64,000 nt of DNA from Halisarca cf. caerulea (lineage: Eukaryota > Porifera > Demospongiae > Chondrillida > Halisarcidae), in contig CAUJGJ010000087.1 in the NCBI GenBank assembly GCA_963170055.1, positions 801,001-865,000 on the forward strand. The letters run 5' to 3'. The translations under genes were made by a program, and so were the position numbers. How positions within the stretch are numbered: position 1 is the first letter of the stretch; every line of letters begins with the position of its first letter. Below, piece after piece: positions 23,129 through 63,933 of the stretch. The notes under the pieces were generated by a model. It ran no database searches and was not told the origin of the DNA. It worked only from the letters and a program-made list of their open reading frames with translations.

Positions 23129-25357
23129 CTAACTCACAAAAATACCATCCTCGCAAAAAACTGCATCTATGGTATAGTGCTTCAAAACTCCACTTTTGGC
23201 ATTGAAGTAGAACACAATAGCTGACTGTAACAAAATTTGAAATTTTCTGATGTAAATGATAGAGAACATAACATTAGAAAACACTTTTGAATCATTGAAA
23301 CACTTTTGAATGTTTGCTTTCAGCGATGGTATGGCAGTTTGACTGGCATTGGTTACTGTGATAAGGTGAGGATGCCAAAAGTCTGTAGAGAATACCACGA
23401 GGAAGAATGACGTCCAGCTGAAGAAGCTACACATCTTTCTTCCTTGTGTTAAGAAGTCAAAATCTTATGAGAAGAAATACACCATTATGACCAAACAATA
23501 TTAGAATGACACACACAAAGTTACAATGGCAGGACATTCCTCGCAGCTTGAGTGTAAGCAAATCTAAACAAAAAGCCTGACAAACACAGAATGATATTTA
23601 AAGTTTCAGAGATAATACAGTACTTCACATTACAATGCAAATTGTAATGATATTGCTACAAATCATGTATCACTTTGGAATAAGATCATTCCCAGGTATT
23701 CCATACTACATACAGTACACGGCTATTATGCACACTTAATAAATCATACCTTCCAAAGGCAAAAATATACCAGAAAGTATCGCACTGCCACATTAATGTC
23801 CAGTAGAGACATAAGCACACTGATGCTGATACATGAAGGAAAGTAGCTTGATTGCCAGTTAAGAAAGCAATGCAAAATATCAAACATCAACTTTGTCCTG
23901 CTGATATCTTGTGACCGTAATATTATGGTATACATGCATACATACAAATACACCGACACACACACATAATACTGTATATTATCATGCCATTATGTTCCGT
24001 GATCTGGTGAAAAGATGTGTTAGTTGCGTTTCACCATGCTAAAACATGTAGGTAATGATTAGGATACAGAGTAAACCAGGCAGGTCCACAAACATAGACA
24101 ATCCAGAGAGATGACCAAAGAGCTCACAGGTCAACAAAAACAAAGAAAATGTAAAGCCAACGATTAACCTACACATAAGAAGGGATAAAATACAATGATT
24201 AGTTACATGTAATACACAAACATGAATACATACATTTGTGAGCAGTTTGCTTAAATAAAATCCAAAAAGAGTGTCTCAAAATTAATATGCCAGAAACTAG
24301 TGCAGAGTAACATAAACAGTGAATTTATGAGAAGTGATCATGATGATTAACAGAAAGAAGGTATGGTTATGAGCTGCATGGGAGGTCCCCAGTAGCAAGT
24401 ATGGTTGGACCACAGACATTCTATATATTATACTACATAAAAAAGCATATCCAGAAATATTGGTGACATCTTTAATTTGGCGGTTTGGCAATCAGGATCA
24501 AAATCGCTAAATTTCTACCACCAAATTTACATAGACCTACTTACTATGCTTTGCCCTTGCTGTGCAACTGCCGAATTTAATTTTCACCAATATTAAATTA
24601 CAGCCCAATCTTGTGCAAATCTCCAAATTTAATGATTGCCAATATATCCGGATATACGGTTTTACTTTTGAACATCATAACAACAATGATAAAAAGTGTA
24701 TGATTATTAATATTGTATCTACATTAGATTAGGCTTTGCATAGAATGTCTGGCTGGATAACATAACTGCCACCACCACCACCAACAAACATTGAAGACTT
24801 CTCCTACATCATCATAGAATTCTTCTCCCCATCTTTTTTGTGACATACAACAGTAAAATACCCAAGGTAACCACATGCATAGACACTCGAGCTCACTCTG
24901 TGTTCTTCTGAGATGACAGTGATTCTTCATTAACATTGCTCGATGTACAGTTATTGATAATGGTATCCTGTAAAGACAGTTGCATGTGTCAATATTACAA
25001 CTCCTCGCCTTCTCTTACACATGCATTTGTGTGCACATACATCTGTGATGTGGTGTAATGATCTAGAGCACAGACAATCCTACCACAGTTGTAAACTCAC
25101 AAAGTTTCACCACACCTATTAAGGTTATTATTAAATTCTAGCATCCATAATTGTTACTCTATAATTATCACTTGTACTCATGATCAGAAACCAATGCAGT
25201 ACTACTATACTATTACGATGTGCTACATACTGGTCCATTGACATTCCTACATCCAGTGCTACAATATACCTACCTTGGACCAAAACAAAACGATAATGAT
25301 AACAAGATGTGCTATCAAAGACAGAAAGCGAGCGGGAATGATCAGCCGCGAATGCAT
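23129..25357 (-). CDS. TMEM107: TMEM107, ciliary transition zone membrane protein, 216 aa, five exons
   Basis: The exons, in transcript order, are 25357-25274, 24967-24897, 24168-24068, 23846-23750 and 23426-23129 (651 nt, phases close). Four hydrophobic segments fit the tetraspan TMEM107 fold: RFLSLIAHLVIIIVLFW (residues 10-26), LIVGFTFSLFLLTCELFG (53-70), the region with HVSASVCLCLYW (90-101), and FFSWTSFFLVVFSTDF (119-134). ELFGHLSGLSMF and CDTFWYIFAFG correspond to the best conserved family blocks. TMEM107 is a component of the MKS module that gates membrane proteins at the cilium base. The last exon stays open about 80 residues beyond TM4, where known copies stop within some ten residues. 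The exon-4 acceptor and the long tail are the least certain parts. It is divergent from ERLEC1. Confidence 0.9.
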
Positions 25358-25466
25358 TTGCAAATGCTAGCGCTCACAGCACAATAGCACATAGTCTTGT
25401 GGGCCAGACTCAAACGATCTCCTGGAAGATAGGGTCTGGCAACGCGAGACTAGGCAGGCTACGAAC
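25358..25466. promoter_or_regulatory. Divergent promoter region, TMEM107 / ERLEC1
   Basis: Only 109 bp separate the TMEM107 ATG (minus strand) from the most upstream in-frame ERLEC1 ATG (plus strand). This is short enough that transcription may start inside the first exons or overlap. More than half of it is a transposon relic (25392-25452). Confidence 0.65.
25392..25452. mobile_element. TAGTCTCGCG-type MITE relic, copy 2
   Basis: The left end TAGTCTTGTGGGCCAGACT and the right end AGGGTCTGGCAACGCGAGACTA are recognisable family termini around a very short centre. No target duplication is visible, so it is probably an old or deleted copy. Confidence 0.6.
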
Positions 25467-54235
<28,769 letters not shown>

Positions 54236-54371
54236 CTTAAGTGGAGTCTTGTTGGCAATAACAGTTATGTGTATACCAATACTTGTTCATTTGCTTCTTG
54301 CGTAAAGTTTATTTGCTTATATAATGTGCATGATGTATCAGGGCTAAAGTGTAAAATTTGTTATGTATGAA

Positions 54372-54377
54372 AATAAA
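54372..54377 (+). terminator. ERLEC1 polyadenylation signal
   Basis: AATAAA, 137 nt after the ERLEC1 stop, with a second AATAAA about 25 nt further on. Confidence 0.65.
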
Positions 54378-54399
54378 ATGCATAATTCATGCTACTTTT

Positions 54400-57300
54400 A
54401 ATAAAAACTCATGAGCGGATTTTAATTGACAATGCTACGAAGACTGATAGCTGCATTTTTGTGCAACGTACCTTTCCACTAATATTACTTGTTAGCCATT
54501 TACTAGAGAGTGCTGTGTATATCACGAACAAGTTGTATCAGGTCTGTACATTGTAAAATGCTACTTGACATCCCTTTCTATTTGCAAGCCATTGTATTGA
54601 ATCAAGCTCTGAAAGTTCGCTTGCGATAGTGTTAAGGTCCACTATCACGATTTTATTCCAAAACACTCATGGGTGGTGCTTTTAAATTCCTTTAAAATGC
54701 TTCAATAACAAATAATCAACAAACTTCCTGAAGTATTGCTTGAAAGGATTCTGCCATTTCTTTGTGATGTCATACGTATTACATTATAAGAGGCATCCTA
54801 GTTGAGTGAATACCATACCTGATTTTTACAATAAAATTTATATAGGTTCTAATCTGCCGCTCAACACAGCGCTTTACACATGCATTGTTGAAAGGTGTAG
54901 TAGAACTAATGAGGATAACATTTCACTTTCCCCAATGTCAAAAAAACTAAGAACTGAGAAGGTAGTGGTGTGAAATTGCTGGTAGGGTTCACAACAGACT
55001 GACTTGATAGTAGATACTGTAATTCTAATTTTCTAATTTTCACTCTAATTTTGCAGCAAAGCAAAAGGTCAAGGTTGATAATTGAAAATGTAATGGTTAG
55101 AATCAGAGCTAAAAATAGGGAAGTATGATGACAAATTAGAGTGACAAAAAGTAGGTACAAAATGGTGGAATTTTCACAACAGGTTCTTTTCGAAGTTACT
55201 GTAGTGCACGCATTTATCAGTGGGAGCTAAAATTGTTACTTAGCACTTCAAACATGAATTTGGTGAGTATGACATACTATAAGGTATGCATTTCCCTATT
55301 TGTTCTGATATTTTGCCAATTTTTGAGCAAATACTTATAATTTGAACATTCATATGATTGGCACTACACTGTGCCTTGATAGACAACAAGCAAACAATGA
55401 CTGAGGCAGACATACCTATAAGGATCAAAATATGTTTTAACTTTGTAGCAGCCGAAAATTAGAGTCAAATACCAGAAACTATGGAAAGCCATTTTTCGTC
55501 AAAATTTGTAAAATAACCAGATCTTGCTTACTTGGGCAACAAATACTATGATATGATATATATGATACTATAATGTGAGTACTTAGGGAATCTACGGTAT
55601 GCAAGCTACATTTTGCTGCATGCACCTCACACAAAGTCCTAGGACCAATGTATTATTTTAGACTGAATTGGTAAATGTAACTGAAATAGAACGCTACAAG
55701 AAGGAGCACTAGTAGCTCTGCTTCCCATGTTATATTTATCATTTCACAGTTATGGTGGTGAGTGTGAAGCAGTACATCCAGTGCTGTAAATTGGCAGTAA
55801 GTGATGAACTGAATAAGCAGCTTTCTGCAGTATCCATTAGTCAGGAAATGTCCAACTATATGGACAAAACAGAGAAGTATAGCTTATACTATTGGACAGT
55901 GATTCGCTCTCCTAACCAAGAGGTACACATTGGTAGTTTACTTTACCTCGGTGCAGTTAGCCCTTTCATTTTACAATATTTTGAATCAAGTTCTGAAATG
56001 TTCTTCTCAACAACCCAAGAACTGTGGATCTAGCCTATATATCATGGAGAAGTTTAGAAATTGCTTTTAAGTTTCCTGGTTACAATTCCTTAGGCAGCAG
56101 CTAGTCAGGAACTTTGTCTTCGTGGGATCAACATTGAAACATTGACCACCCTCCCCACCAGAAAGTCTTTATGTAGCACAAATTTACCTTTGTTGTGTAC
56201 ATGCAATGATAATGCCGCGTAAAAGTTTTGCCTTCACCGAAAGACAAAGTAGCAGCTGACATAGCGATTTCTTCTTCATTCCCATTTATGCCTATACTTC
56301 CTCTTATGACATCACAATGTAGTCTCATTTTCTCAAACCAGAGGACAGGAAACACCCACACAAAATTGTTTTGTAGACTTTTCGGCAGTATTCCTCCCCC
56401 CCTCCCCATTGTACGGTAGGGGTCACAAAAAATTGACGTTTCGTAATGTTTTTACGTCGTTGTGTAATGTGTTTACGGAGTTTCATAATGCAAGTACGAA
56501 TCGTGTTTGAAGGAGAATTCTTTCGTTATAACGAATTGTAGATCGCTATTTCGCCGTACTAACAAATTTTTATTTGGCCCCTTTGAAGCTGTAATTCGAT
56601 CCTAGTTTAGTTTAGTTTACTCATTAATATCTGTATGTTGTATGTTCTCATTTTGGATAATTGATTGTTGACCTGTTAAAAAAAGTTTAGTTTGATATTA
56701 GCGAAATTCGATCTGCTGAGTGTCCGCTTATGCGTACGGTAAAATTCGTCGTATATGAAGTCGAACGGCTGTTGTTTGTGGCTGAAATGCCCGAACTTCG
56801 ATTCGTAGTTGGTCTGTACTTCGCTTCGTAGTTAGGGAATACACTTACCTGTAATTAGTCCATATTTTTGTCATTATTAAAAGGGTATTGTTCCGTAGTG
56901 TAACTGCATGAATCAAAAGGGGCATTGGTCCACGGCAAAACTGCATGTGTTTTGGTGAATCTAGTAGGCTAGATGCTACAATCGTAACAAGTGGCAGTAT
57001 TACGTAGGTGTATATGTCAAATTTTGGTGTATCTTATCTTTATCTTGGAATAAGGGCGATTGGTAGCAGTCGCGAAAGATGGTCACGTGGTATCCTTATT
57101 CTCATAGATCAGAACCCTACCTGCCCTCCATTTTATATTGAAATGTAACTAGAATGGTGTCCATTTGTAATCCACCTCATGCCTTCTTGAACATTCCTGT
57201 TTAATATGCACTAACTCAGAAAACTTATCTGTGAACAGACCTTTAGAATCATGCACACCTTATGTACCCCCAGTCTATAATCCTGGATCATTTAGTTGTT

Positions 57301-58479
57301 TTGAGAACCCCCTTTTGTTAAAGTGGTTTAAAGTGCTTTTCTGTAAACATGCTAAAGCAGAAGCATAACCAATGCAACTAAACCACGTTTGGAGGTGGTT
57401 TAAAAGGGCCCCTGACATGAAATTGTTTTCTAGTAGTGGATGATATTTAGACTATTCTACACTTTTTCTTTCTAGCAAATTTCACTTGCAGAAATTCACC
57501 ATTTTTGATTAAATTTGTGGGCTCTGTGTGGGCGAAACTGAGAGTGTGATGAAATGTACAAATTAGCATCACTAAAATTTGAGAATATGTATAGATGTCT
57601 AAACATCACAGGTGAACATGTCCTTGCCAATCATATTAATATATACATACTTCATTGGTTTGTCATTTTTGGACTGTAATGTTTATCTTTATTTGGTTAC
57701 CCTCAATTTCCTCTTTTGTTGGATCAATCAAGTACTCCTCTTCTGTAGTTACGTAGTATCCACATGGCCAAACCTTGCAGGGCTTTCCAATGTATTTCTG
57801 TTTGATGGAAACTTTTAAACTGTCAAAGTACCCCATTGCTCATCAATGGCACGTACCCAATGGTATCTAAGTGCATAATATGTGAATGAAATTCTTGTAC
57901 TTGGTATACCAACCTTGAGGTTCTGTATTGATGTTGTGCAGTGAGAACGTCTTTCTATGTGTACTTGCATTATTTCTGTAGCTGGAGTCACCACACTTCT
58001 GTTCAAGGATTGAGGATGCTAAAGATAATGGATTGTTCAATGAATAACTTTAACCTTCTATTAATCAATGATGTTTTTCTTATCCACAAACAATTTGGTC
58101 ATTTGGATTGTTAGATATTTTATTGTTATACTGTAGAGGTTCATTACTGTGGTGTATTTGTTAAAGGGAATAGTTATTGGAGCAGATCACAGCAGATAAA
58201 TCATTCCATTTCAATCCGTAGGTCTTTATCAGTTGGTACAAAACTTAAGGAATAGTGAGACATTATGTAGTAGGTGTAAAGACAGGTACGTTGAAATATA
58301 ATTGACAGGTATAGTCTATACTGTATATGCAGGATACACAAAACAGGTGTTTGGAGCATAAATTAGATGATGGGTGCTGATACAGGGGTGACGAGATACA
58401 AGTCCGCTGGCGACCATCCACATGCAATGCCCACATGCATGCAGCCTGATCCTTCGACACTTTGAAGATGTAGCCTGTC
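54400..58479. other. Mostly intergenic, two weak exon candidates
   Basis: Downstream of ERLEC1. Apart from the exon candidates at 55752-55922 and 56098-56220, I see AT-rich DNA without clear repeats or coding signal. Confidence 0.4.
55752..56220 (+). CDS. Putative exon pair of an unknown gene
   Basis: An open segment at 55752-55922 contains KQYIQCCKLAVSDELNKQL and DKTEKYSLYYWTVIRSPNQE. It ends at a GTACAC donor and follows a TTTCACAG acceptor at 55744-55751. A second segment from about 56098 (after CTTAG) continues in phase as AAASQELCLRGINIETL and runs to a TAA near 56218. I cannot identify the protein. It could be a short gene or two exons of a longer plus-strand gene. Confidence 0.3.
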
Positions 58480-59340
58480 TTATCTACTGAACGCCCACAC
58501 ATCCTGGCTGTTTCAGAAACCTGGTTGGATAGCTCATGCAGTTACTGATGAACAGCTATATATATAGATTCATCTACCAGGTTACAACGTTTTTCGTTCT
58601 GATCGTATACATATACATAATTGCAATGGTGGCAGTGTTGCTGTGTATATCGTCTTGATTGCATGCTTGCCTTGTTCTTTCCTGAGCAATGGTACTTCTC
58701 CCTCCAGTGGTGAATTTCTGGGCCAGGACATCTGTGAAAACTTTAGTTGCTTCCATCCTTCTCTTGTTGTTGGCTGTTTTTATCGGCCTCGATCCTGATG
58801 TATCTAGCAACATTGAAGCTATAAAGGATGTTGAATAGGAAGTATCTAATATAGCCTGTGGTGACTTAGTTCATTGTCCAGAACCTTTCAACAATTCATC
58901 TCATCCCAGCTCTTACCCAATGCATATCTACACCAACTTGTTACAACCTTACCTCGTGCTGCTTCGGCTTCCATCTTGGATCTCTTCCTCACCACTCCAG
59001 ATATTCCTATTCACAAAGCACTTGTCCTTATAACACTTCATTCCCTGATCATCTACTCCTCTTCTTCAGCTGAATGCTTCCATTTCCCATCCTTCTTCGC
59101 CTATACATTAGTCAGTCTCCACTCCTTCAAAAACTTTGATAGCTCTAGTCAACCTTTCGTATGTTCTGTGGCAAATAATTAATTTATATAATTTGATGAT
59201 CCTGATGATAAAGTTGAAGTGTTTATAATCACTTATTCGTTGATATTTTAGACAAGCATGCATCTTTTAATAAGACAGAGTGGAGAAAAACCCTACCCCG
59301 TGGATCTCAAAGAAAAGATCTTTGAATTTCCCCAAGGCCA
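58480..59340 (+). mobile_element. Degenerate LINE, endonuclease region, second copy
   Basis: Fragments in changing frames: ILAVSETWLDSS, IHLPGYNVFRSDR, HQLVTTLPRAASASILDLFL, and LDKHASFNKTEWRKTLPRG. They appear in the same order as in CR1/L2-like endonucleases and their linker to the RT. Stops and frameshifts mean it is inactive. Outside the genes. Confidence 0.7.
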
Positions 59341-59430
59341 CGTACAGTGCATCAATCCGAACTACTGCAGCCATTTTATTATTCATAGATTATGTCATTG
59401 AATATAATTATAGTGTCCCTGGAGGCAATC

Positions 59431-59523
59431 ACCAAAGTAAAACCCACTAATGTTTTAATTCGGGCACAATTTACTAATTAGTAAATTGTGCCCGAATTAA
59501 ACATTAGTGGGTTTTACTTTGGT
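59431..59523. repeat. Perfect ~93-bp palindrome
   Basis: ACCAAAGTAAAACCCACTAA, then TTCGGGCACAATTTACTAA, is mirrored with at most one indel and no loop. It is the kind of sequence that extrudes a cruciform. It may be a very short foldback element. Confidence 0.85.
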
Positions 59524-59814
59524 TTTTCTTCCCGCCAACCTTTCTGGTTGTACGGTACTGCAATAATATGAATTAGACCAAGTATATTTCATTCAGAATG
59601 ATGGAAGTTAGTTTAATTTGTGAATATACACAACTTCTATGAGGCAGTGCACTTGGAACACATAAATGAATCAGCATCACAAAACATGGAACACAGACCA
59701 CAACAAAGAGTGTGACACCATGCTTGCAATTTTAACATTGAACAAGCATGCAAAGTTTGTCATAGTCCTTTGACCAGGGTAGCCTGCAAAAGTAGTACAC
59801 TGCCACTGTCCTAC

Positions 59815-60560
59815 GTGAAATGTATCAGTCACATGTCGTTTGTCTTCTCTTAGATGTTGGGAAACTCTGAATACATTTATCCCCAAAACACGTGACAAGA
59901 TGGTTTCGCATGGAAGATTGGACGAAGGTACATGTGCAAGGATCCAATCTCTTACATAGTAGGAAAGTAAAAGCGATGGCAAATAATCCACAATCAGATC
60001 CACCACTCTGATGTTGGACATCTACATGGTAAACTGAAAATGTAGGGTTATTGCATTTGACAATTGCAGCAATCTGGCGGTGGAGCTCTAATATTTAATA
60101 AATAGGGTCTACTATTTAATAAATGGGGATTACTATTTAATAAATAGTACATTTTTGAGTGTACAAACTTATTGAATATTTATACAAATGGCACCCTATA
60201 CACAACAACCATGCATAGCTGTAAGCAGGTATAGGTTAGGTTAGGTTAGGTTGGGTTAGGTAGACTGTCATACACCTTCACCACCGAATCTAATTCTGAA
60301 AGCACATTGGAAGCACATACCCAATGGTTTCTCCACACATGCACAATCCGCACAAACTCTACTGACGATGACCTGAACTGGTTGCAGTGGCCTAGCACAG
60401 TGGTGTCTTGCAGGCCATTCTGTGATGGAAACTGTTCTTGAAGCAGTTTAATTCTGAGCAACATTGAGATGCTTGTCAGTGAGCCAGTTACCAGATGTAA
60501 TTATCTCCTTGTCACATGTATTCAGGGACAATTCTGGTATCCACTGATTCAGAGGGGGGA
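59815..60560 (-). pseudogene. Decayed Ulp1/C48-like cysteine protease segment of a retroelement
   Basis: On the minus strand from 60560 downward: GNWLTDKHLNVAQ, then a frame change, LLQEQFPSQNGLQDT, then VRIVHVWRNHWVCASN and VKVYDSLPN, and about 230 bp further VDVQHQSGGSDCGLFAIAF. The NHW/YDSL/QSGGSDCG order gives the catalytic His, Asp and Cys of a Ulp1-fold peptidase of the type found in many invertebrate transposon-related proteins. Several frameshifts and a TTAGG-like insert at 60231-60262 break it. It lies just downstream of an integrase on the same strand. Confidence 0.65.
60231..60262 (+). repeat. (GGTTA)n short array
   Basis: About six GGTTA-like pentamers with one variant, inside the broken protease segment. 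It is similar in motif, in the opposite orientation, to the CTAAC array that ends the LINE at 33596. Confidence 0.8.
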
Positions 60561-61040
60561 AGTCTATAATTAGAATATGAAGATAATACGCAGCATACAT
60601 AATATTTTTATGCACAATTATTAATAATAATGTAGTTACTGCATGCGTGGAACATGCATGCATGTCCAATTTTTACCTGGTGAAGTGAACCTGGTGAGTG
60701 CTTGGGTATATGTAAGCAGGCATACCTGTTGGGGATGCTTTGATAGGAGACAGCTTTGCTGTCAAAGTATCAAACTCTGGGCAATACCCTCCCTCACTCA
60801 TATTAAGTGAACCACATGCAAAACCAACACATTCTAATTGTTCTTTGCCATCCTCTGGCTCTGAGTCAGGGTTAGTCTTTTAAGAGGCTGGTTATCTTCA
60901 TCGTCAACATCTGTATGCTCCTGCATGTCATCTTTGCATCATATTGTTTAATTTCTTCCTCATCATCATCCTTAAATCAGCTTCCTTCTCTGGCATCAAC
61001 TCCAGTTCAATGGGGAGCACAGCTTGTCTAAAATTATAAT

Positions 61041-61229
61041 TACAGCAACTGTTACTAATTATTCTTAGACTAATAAAATTGTTATATACACTCATTGGGC
61101 TGATATATAATTTGATTTATTATATAATTACGAAGTAATGGTATAACTGCTACAGCAACTGTTACTAAATATTCTTAGACTAATAAAATTGTTATATACA
61201 CTCATTGGGCTGATATATAATTTGATTTA
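61041..61229 (+). repeat. Direct repeat of ~79 bp
   Basis: 61041-61119 and 61151-61229 are nearly identical (TACAGCAACTGTTACTAA start), separated by 31 bp. It is a local duplication inside the decayed retroelement. Confidence 0.9.
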
Positions 61230-61249
61230 ATAGCATGTACTAAATGTAC

Positions 61250-61698
61250 TTACCGTGAACATATAAGCTCAAATGGAGTCATCTTCATTGATTTCTGTTT
61301 GCAGGTTCTATAAGCAAATAGAACACTGTCTAGAAACTCATCCCAATTGTGCTGCCCCTTAGAAACAAGCTTCAAAAGTGAAATGCTCAACCAAACCATT
61401 GTTTGAGGGTGGTAAGCTGTTGAAACACGATGTTCTACTTTGGTATAAGAGAATACAGCTTCAGATTCACTGCATTTATGAATTCTCTGCCTTGGTCACT
61501 GATCACCATTTTCACACTCCCAAAACTATATAAAATGAAGCATGAGACATGCTGTTATACTTTTACCATGCAATTCAGAGTACTATAATAAAAGTATGAT
61601 ACTTACATGGAACTTAATTACTGGCCATCATCTTGTATGGGGACAGGGCTACTCCTTTTGAAGATTTGCCTGGAAGAGCTCATACACACAGACACACA

Positions 61699-61744
<46 letters not shown>

Positions 61745-62420
61745 ACAGGACAGGCAGTGTGATGAAATTATCACTGTCTCCATTTTTTACTTTCAAAGTC
61801 GATAGCACCATTTTGTAGCCCATTGATTGTGTCTACACCTTAGGCCACTTACTGAAGTAGTCTACCAAAGTGACAATGAACCTATTACCATTTGAGGTAA
61901 TGGGTAGTGGCCCAACTAGATCAATTCCAATCTACACAAAACAGTGTGAATACAATTACATCAGCCATGTAATGTCAACACTCGAGTCAGTCATTTACCA
62001 TCTTCCACACTTTTAATTGGGTTACACCGGAATTGGGTGCAGTGGTGCAACCTGCTTGCAAAACCTGCCATCATTCACTCTCTGGCAGGTGTCACAAGTT
62101 CTCACGATTGAGTTCCCTCGCATCCTCGGACATGAGAGGCCAATAAAACCGACAAGTGATTTTGTCGTGTGTTTTGTTGTGGCCAAAATGAGCGCCTGAA
62201 TAACCAGAACATGATACCATATTAAAACAAACTGCAAGTATAGATATGTATGCATTGCATGGGTTGCTTAAACACAAATTTAGTCTCACCATGTTATAAT
62301 CGCTGTGACAGAAATCCAGAATATGGTGAGCCTTCTCTTTTGAGGAAATTACGATTTGCCATGGGTGGGAGACCTCATTTGCTTAAGTTGCTCGAAGCAA
62401 CGCTGGAATGGTGAAGCATA
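61250..62420 (-). pseudogene. Decayed Gypsy-type integrase
   Basis: On the minus strand, from high to low coordinates: KAHHILDFCHSDYN and GAHFGHNKTHDKI, then TCDTCQRVNDGRF (the HHCC zinc-binding part). Next are IGIDLVGPLPITSNGNRFIV and VDYFSKW (first catalytic Asp), ISDQGREF (second Asp), STAYHPQT, and finally QHNWDEFLDSVLFAYRTC with TPFELIC. Stops, frameshifts and a CA array interrupt it, so it is an old copy. The protease-like segment at 59815-60560 continues downstream, as in some invertebrate Gypsy-derived proteins. Confidence 0.75.
61684..61741. repeat. (CA)n microsatellite
   Basis: About 26 CA units inside the decayed integrase. Confidence 0.97.
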
Positions 62421-63490
62421 CCCAACTAAACCTTGTATAATGATCCTTGCTTTTTCTCCTTAAACTTTATCTTTGGTTCTTGTCCAGTTCATCTCAAAAC
62501 TTGCCTTCTTGCAGGTATTTAAATACGCCGTTGTAATCTTCCATCCCTCTCCAATGTATGATCGTTTGCACCTGCGACACTGGCAACTTAAGTGAGAGGA
62601 CACGTGAGCTTAAGGGAGGACATTTGTAGGATCATGTATCCGCAGGCTGCTGAATCGGGGGACATATCGGTTATGACTAAAACATGAAATGGGATGGGAC
62701 GAGCTGGGACAAATGTCACGTGACATGGGACGCTATGTGCGTGATTTGCGAGAGATGGCACGTGGTTCAAATGGGATGGTGAATATGGTGCATGGGGTGG
62801 ATAAAAATGGCTGACAAAAATCAACGCTTAGACTGGAGTGAACAAAATCAACACATGCAGGACATGGGAAAGGTGTAGAGACAAGCAATGGCCAAATTTC
62901 AATGGTCTACGAACAACTTCGATGAATTAACTTGGAGTTAATGTGCAAATTGCTAATTCTTCCTCATTTAAGCTTATAGTACTCAGCAATGCTGTCTGTT
63001 AAGTTTTTGCTTCAATTTCTTCCACTCTCAGTATGTCAAGTATCATTGCCTGATACAATACGAAGACTATTTGCCAATTTTCACGGAGCACAAATTTTGT
63101 GGACCAAGGCTAATCTGTGAAAAATGCAAAAATTATGCGCTTTGAGAATTTAGCGCAATACAGTATCATAGTTATATGACTATGTTCAAAGGTATAATGT
63201 GCCTATTCTAAAAACAGAGAGGCGTTGTGTGTTTTACAAAGGAATTTGATTGAATAATATCACATTTTACTGTACACATTGTGCATACGTTAGTTCGTGA
63301 ATGTTTATGAAGTTGCTTGAAATATAGGCCTTCTGTGGTTCTCAAACAGAAGGGATCGAATTATATCAAATATCGCAATAGTCTGCACATGTAGCGTTTT
63401 CAAGATGTTCTATAATGGTTATTTTTTGTGTTAGAAGAACTATCAATTTCACCAATCGTTAATTTGGTTGGTGACATCATCATATTGCAG
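62421..63490. other. No gene seen
   Basis: AT-rich, with a GGGAC-rich patch at 62650-62810 but no supported exon. Confidence 0.45.
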
Positions 63491-63595
63491 GAGCGTCATG
63501 TGCCAAACGGCGAGACTTCGTCAATGACTAAGATTCTTTCGGAAAACTGGTCATCTATAAATGGTTGTGTAGAGGAGCCATGTCACAGGAGTTAA
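63491..63595 (+). CDS. Putative terminal exon, 34 residues
   Basis: After CATATTGCAG, an open stretch reads ERHVPNGETSSMTKILSENW and ends in CHRS and TAA. The acceptor and codon content are plausible, but there is no homology I recognise. It could be the last exon of the gene suggested at 55752. Confidence 0.25.
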   Translation, partial: ERHVPNGETSSMTKILSENWSSINGCVEEPCHRS

Positions 63596-63662
63596 ATCAC
63601 AATAGGTAAAGTTAAATTTTCACTGCTGATGAAAAGAAGAAAGAAGCTCAGGAAAAAAGCCA

Positions 63663-63691
63663 TTTTTAGGGGCTGCCGCAGGCAGCCCCTA
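63663..63691. repeat. Perfect hairpin AGGGGCTGCC / GGCAGCCCCT
   Basis: TAGGGGCTGC and GCAGCCCCTA arms around CGCAG. It is GC-rich in an AT-rich setting and of unknown role. Confidence 0.8.
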
Positions 63692-63730
63692 TATTGTTTT
63701 CATTTGGACTTCCGGTGTGTAACGCTCGTC

Positions 63731-63734
<4 letters not shown>

Positions 63735-63803
<69 letters not shown>
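63735..63803. repeat. (AT)n microsatellite
   Basis: About 34 AT units, self-complementary. Confidence 0.97.
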
Positions 63804-63805
<2 letters not shown>

Positions 63806-63884
63806 TTTGAAGAAAAGTCTTATAATAGAGAATTTATATAATAGTAATAGAGAAGTATGAATTTATACAGGAATGAGTTATAAG

Positions 63885-63933
63885 AATTGTTTTGAAAACA
63901 ATTGCCAAATATGGCAATTGTTTTCAAAACAAT
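63885..63933. repeat. Perfect palindrome
   Basis: ATTGTTTTGAAAACAATTGCC and its complement around AAATAT. About 22-bp arms. Confidence 0.85.

Noticed and set aside
24724..24936. Minus-strand ORF with a run of tryptophans
   Set aside because: It reads a CCA/TGG repeat in a TMEM107 intron; only 24897-24967 is exon, in another frame.
63663..63691. Bacterial-style rho-independent terminator
   Set aside because: A GC hairpin without a following T run at the right distance, in spliced eukaryotic DNA.
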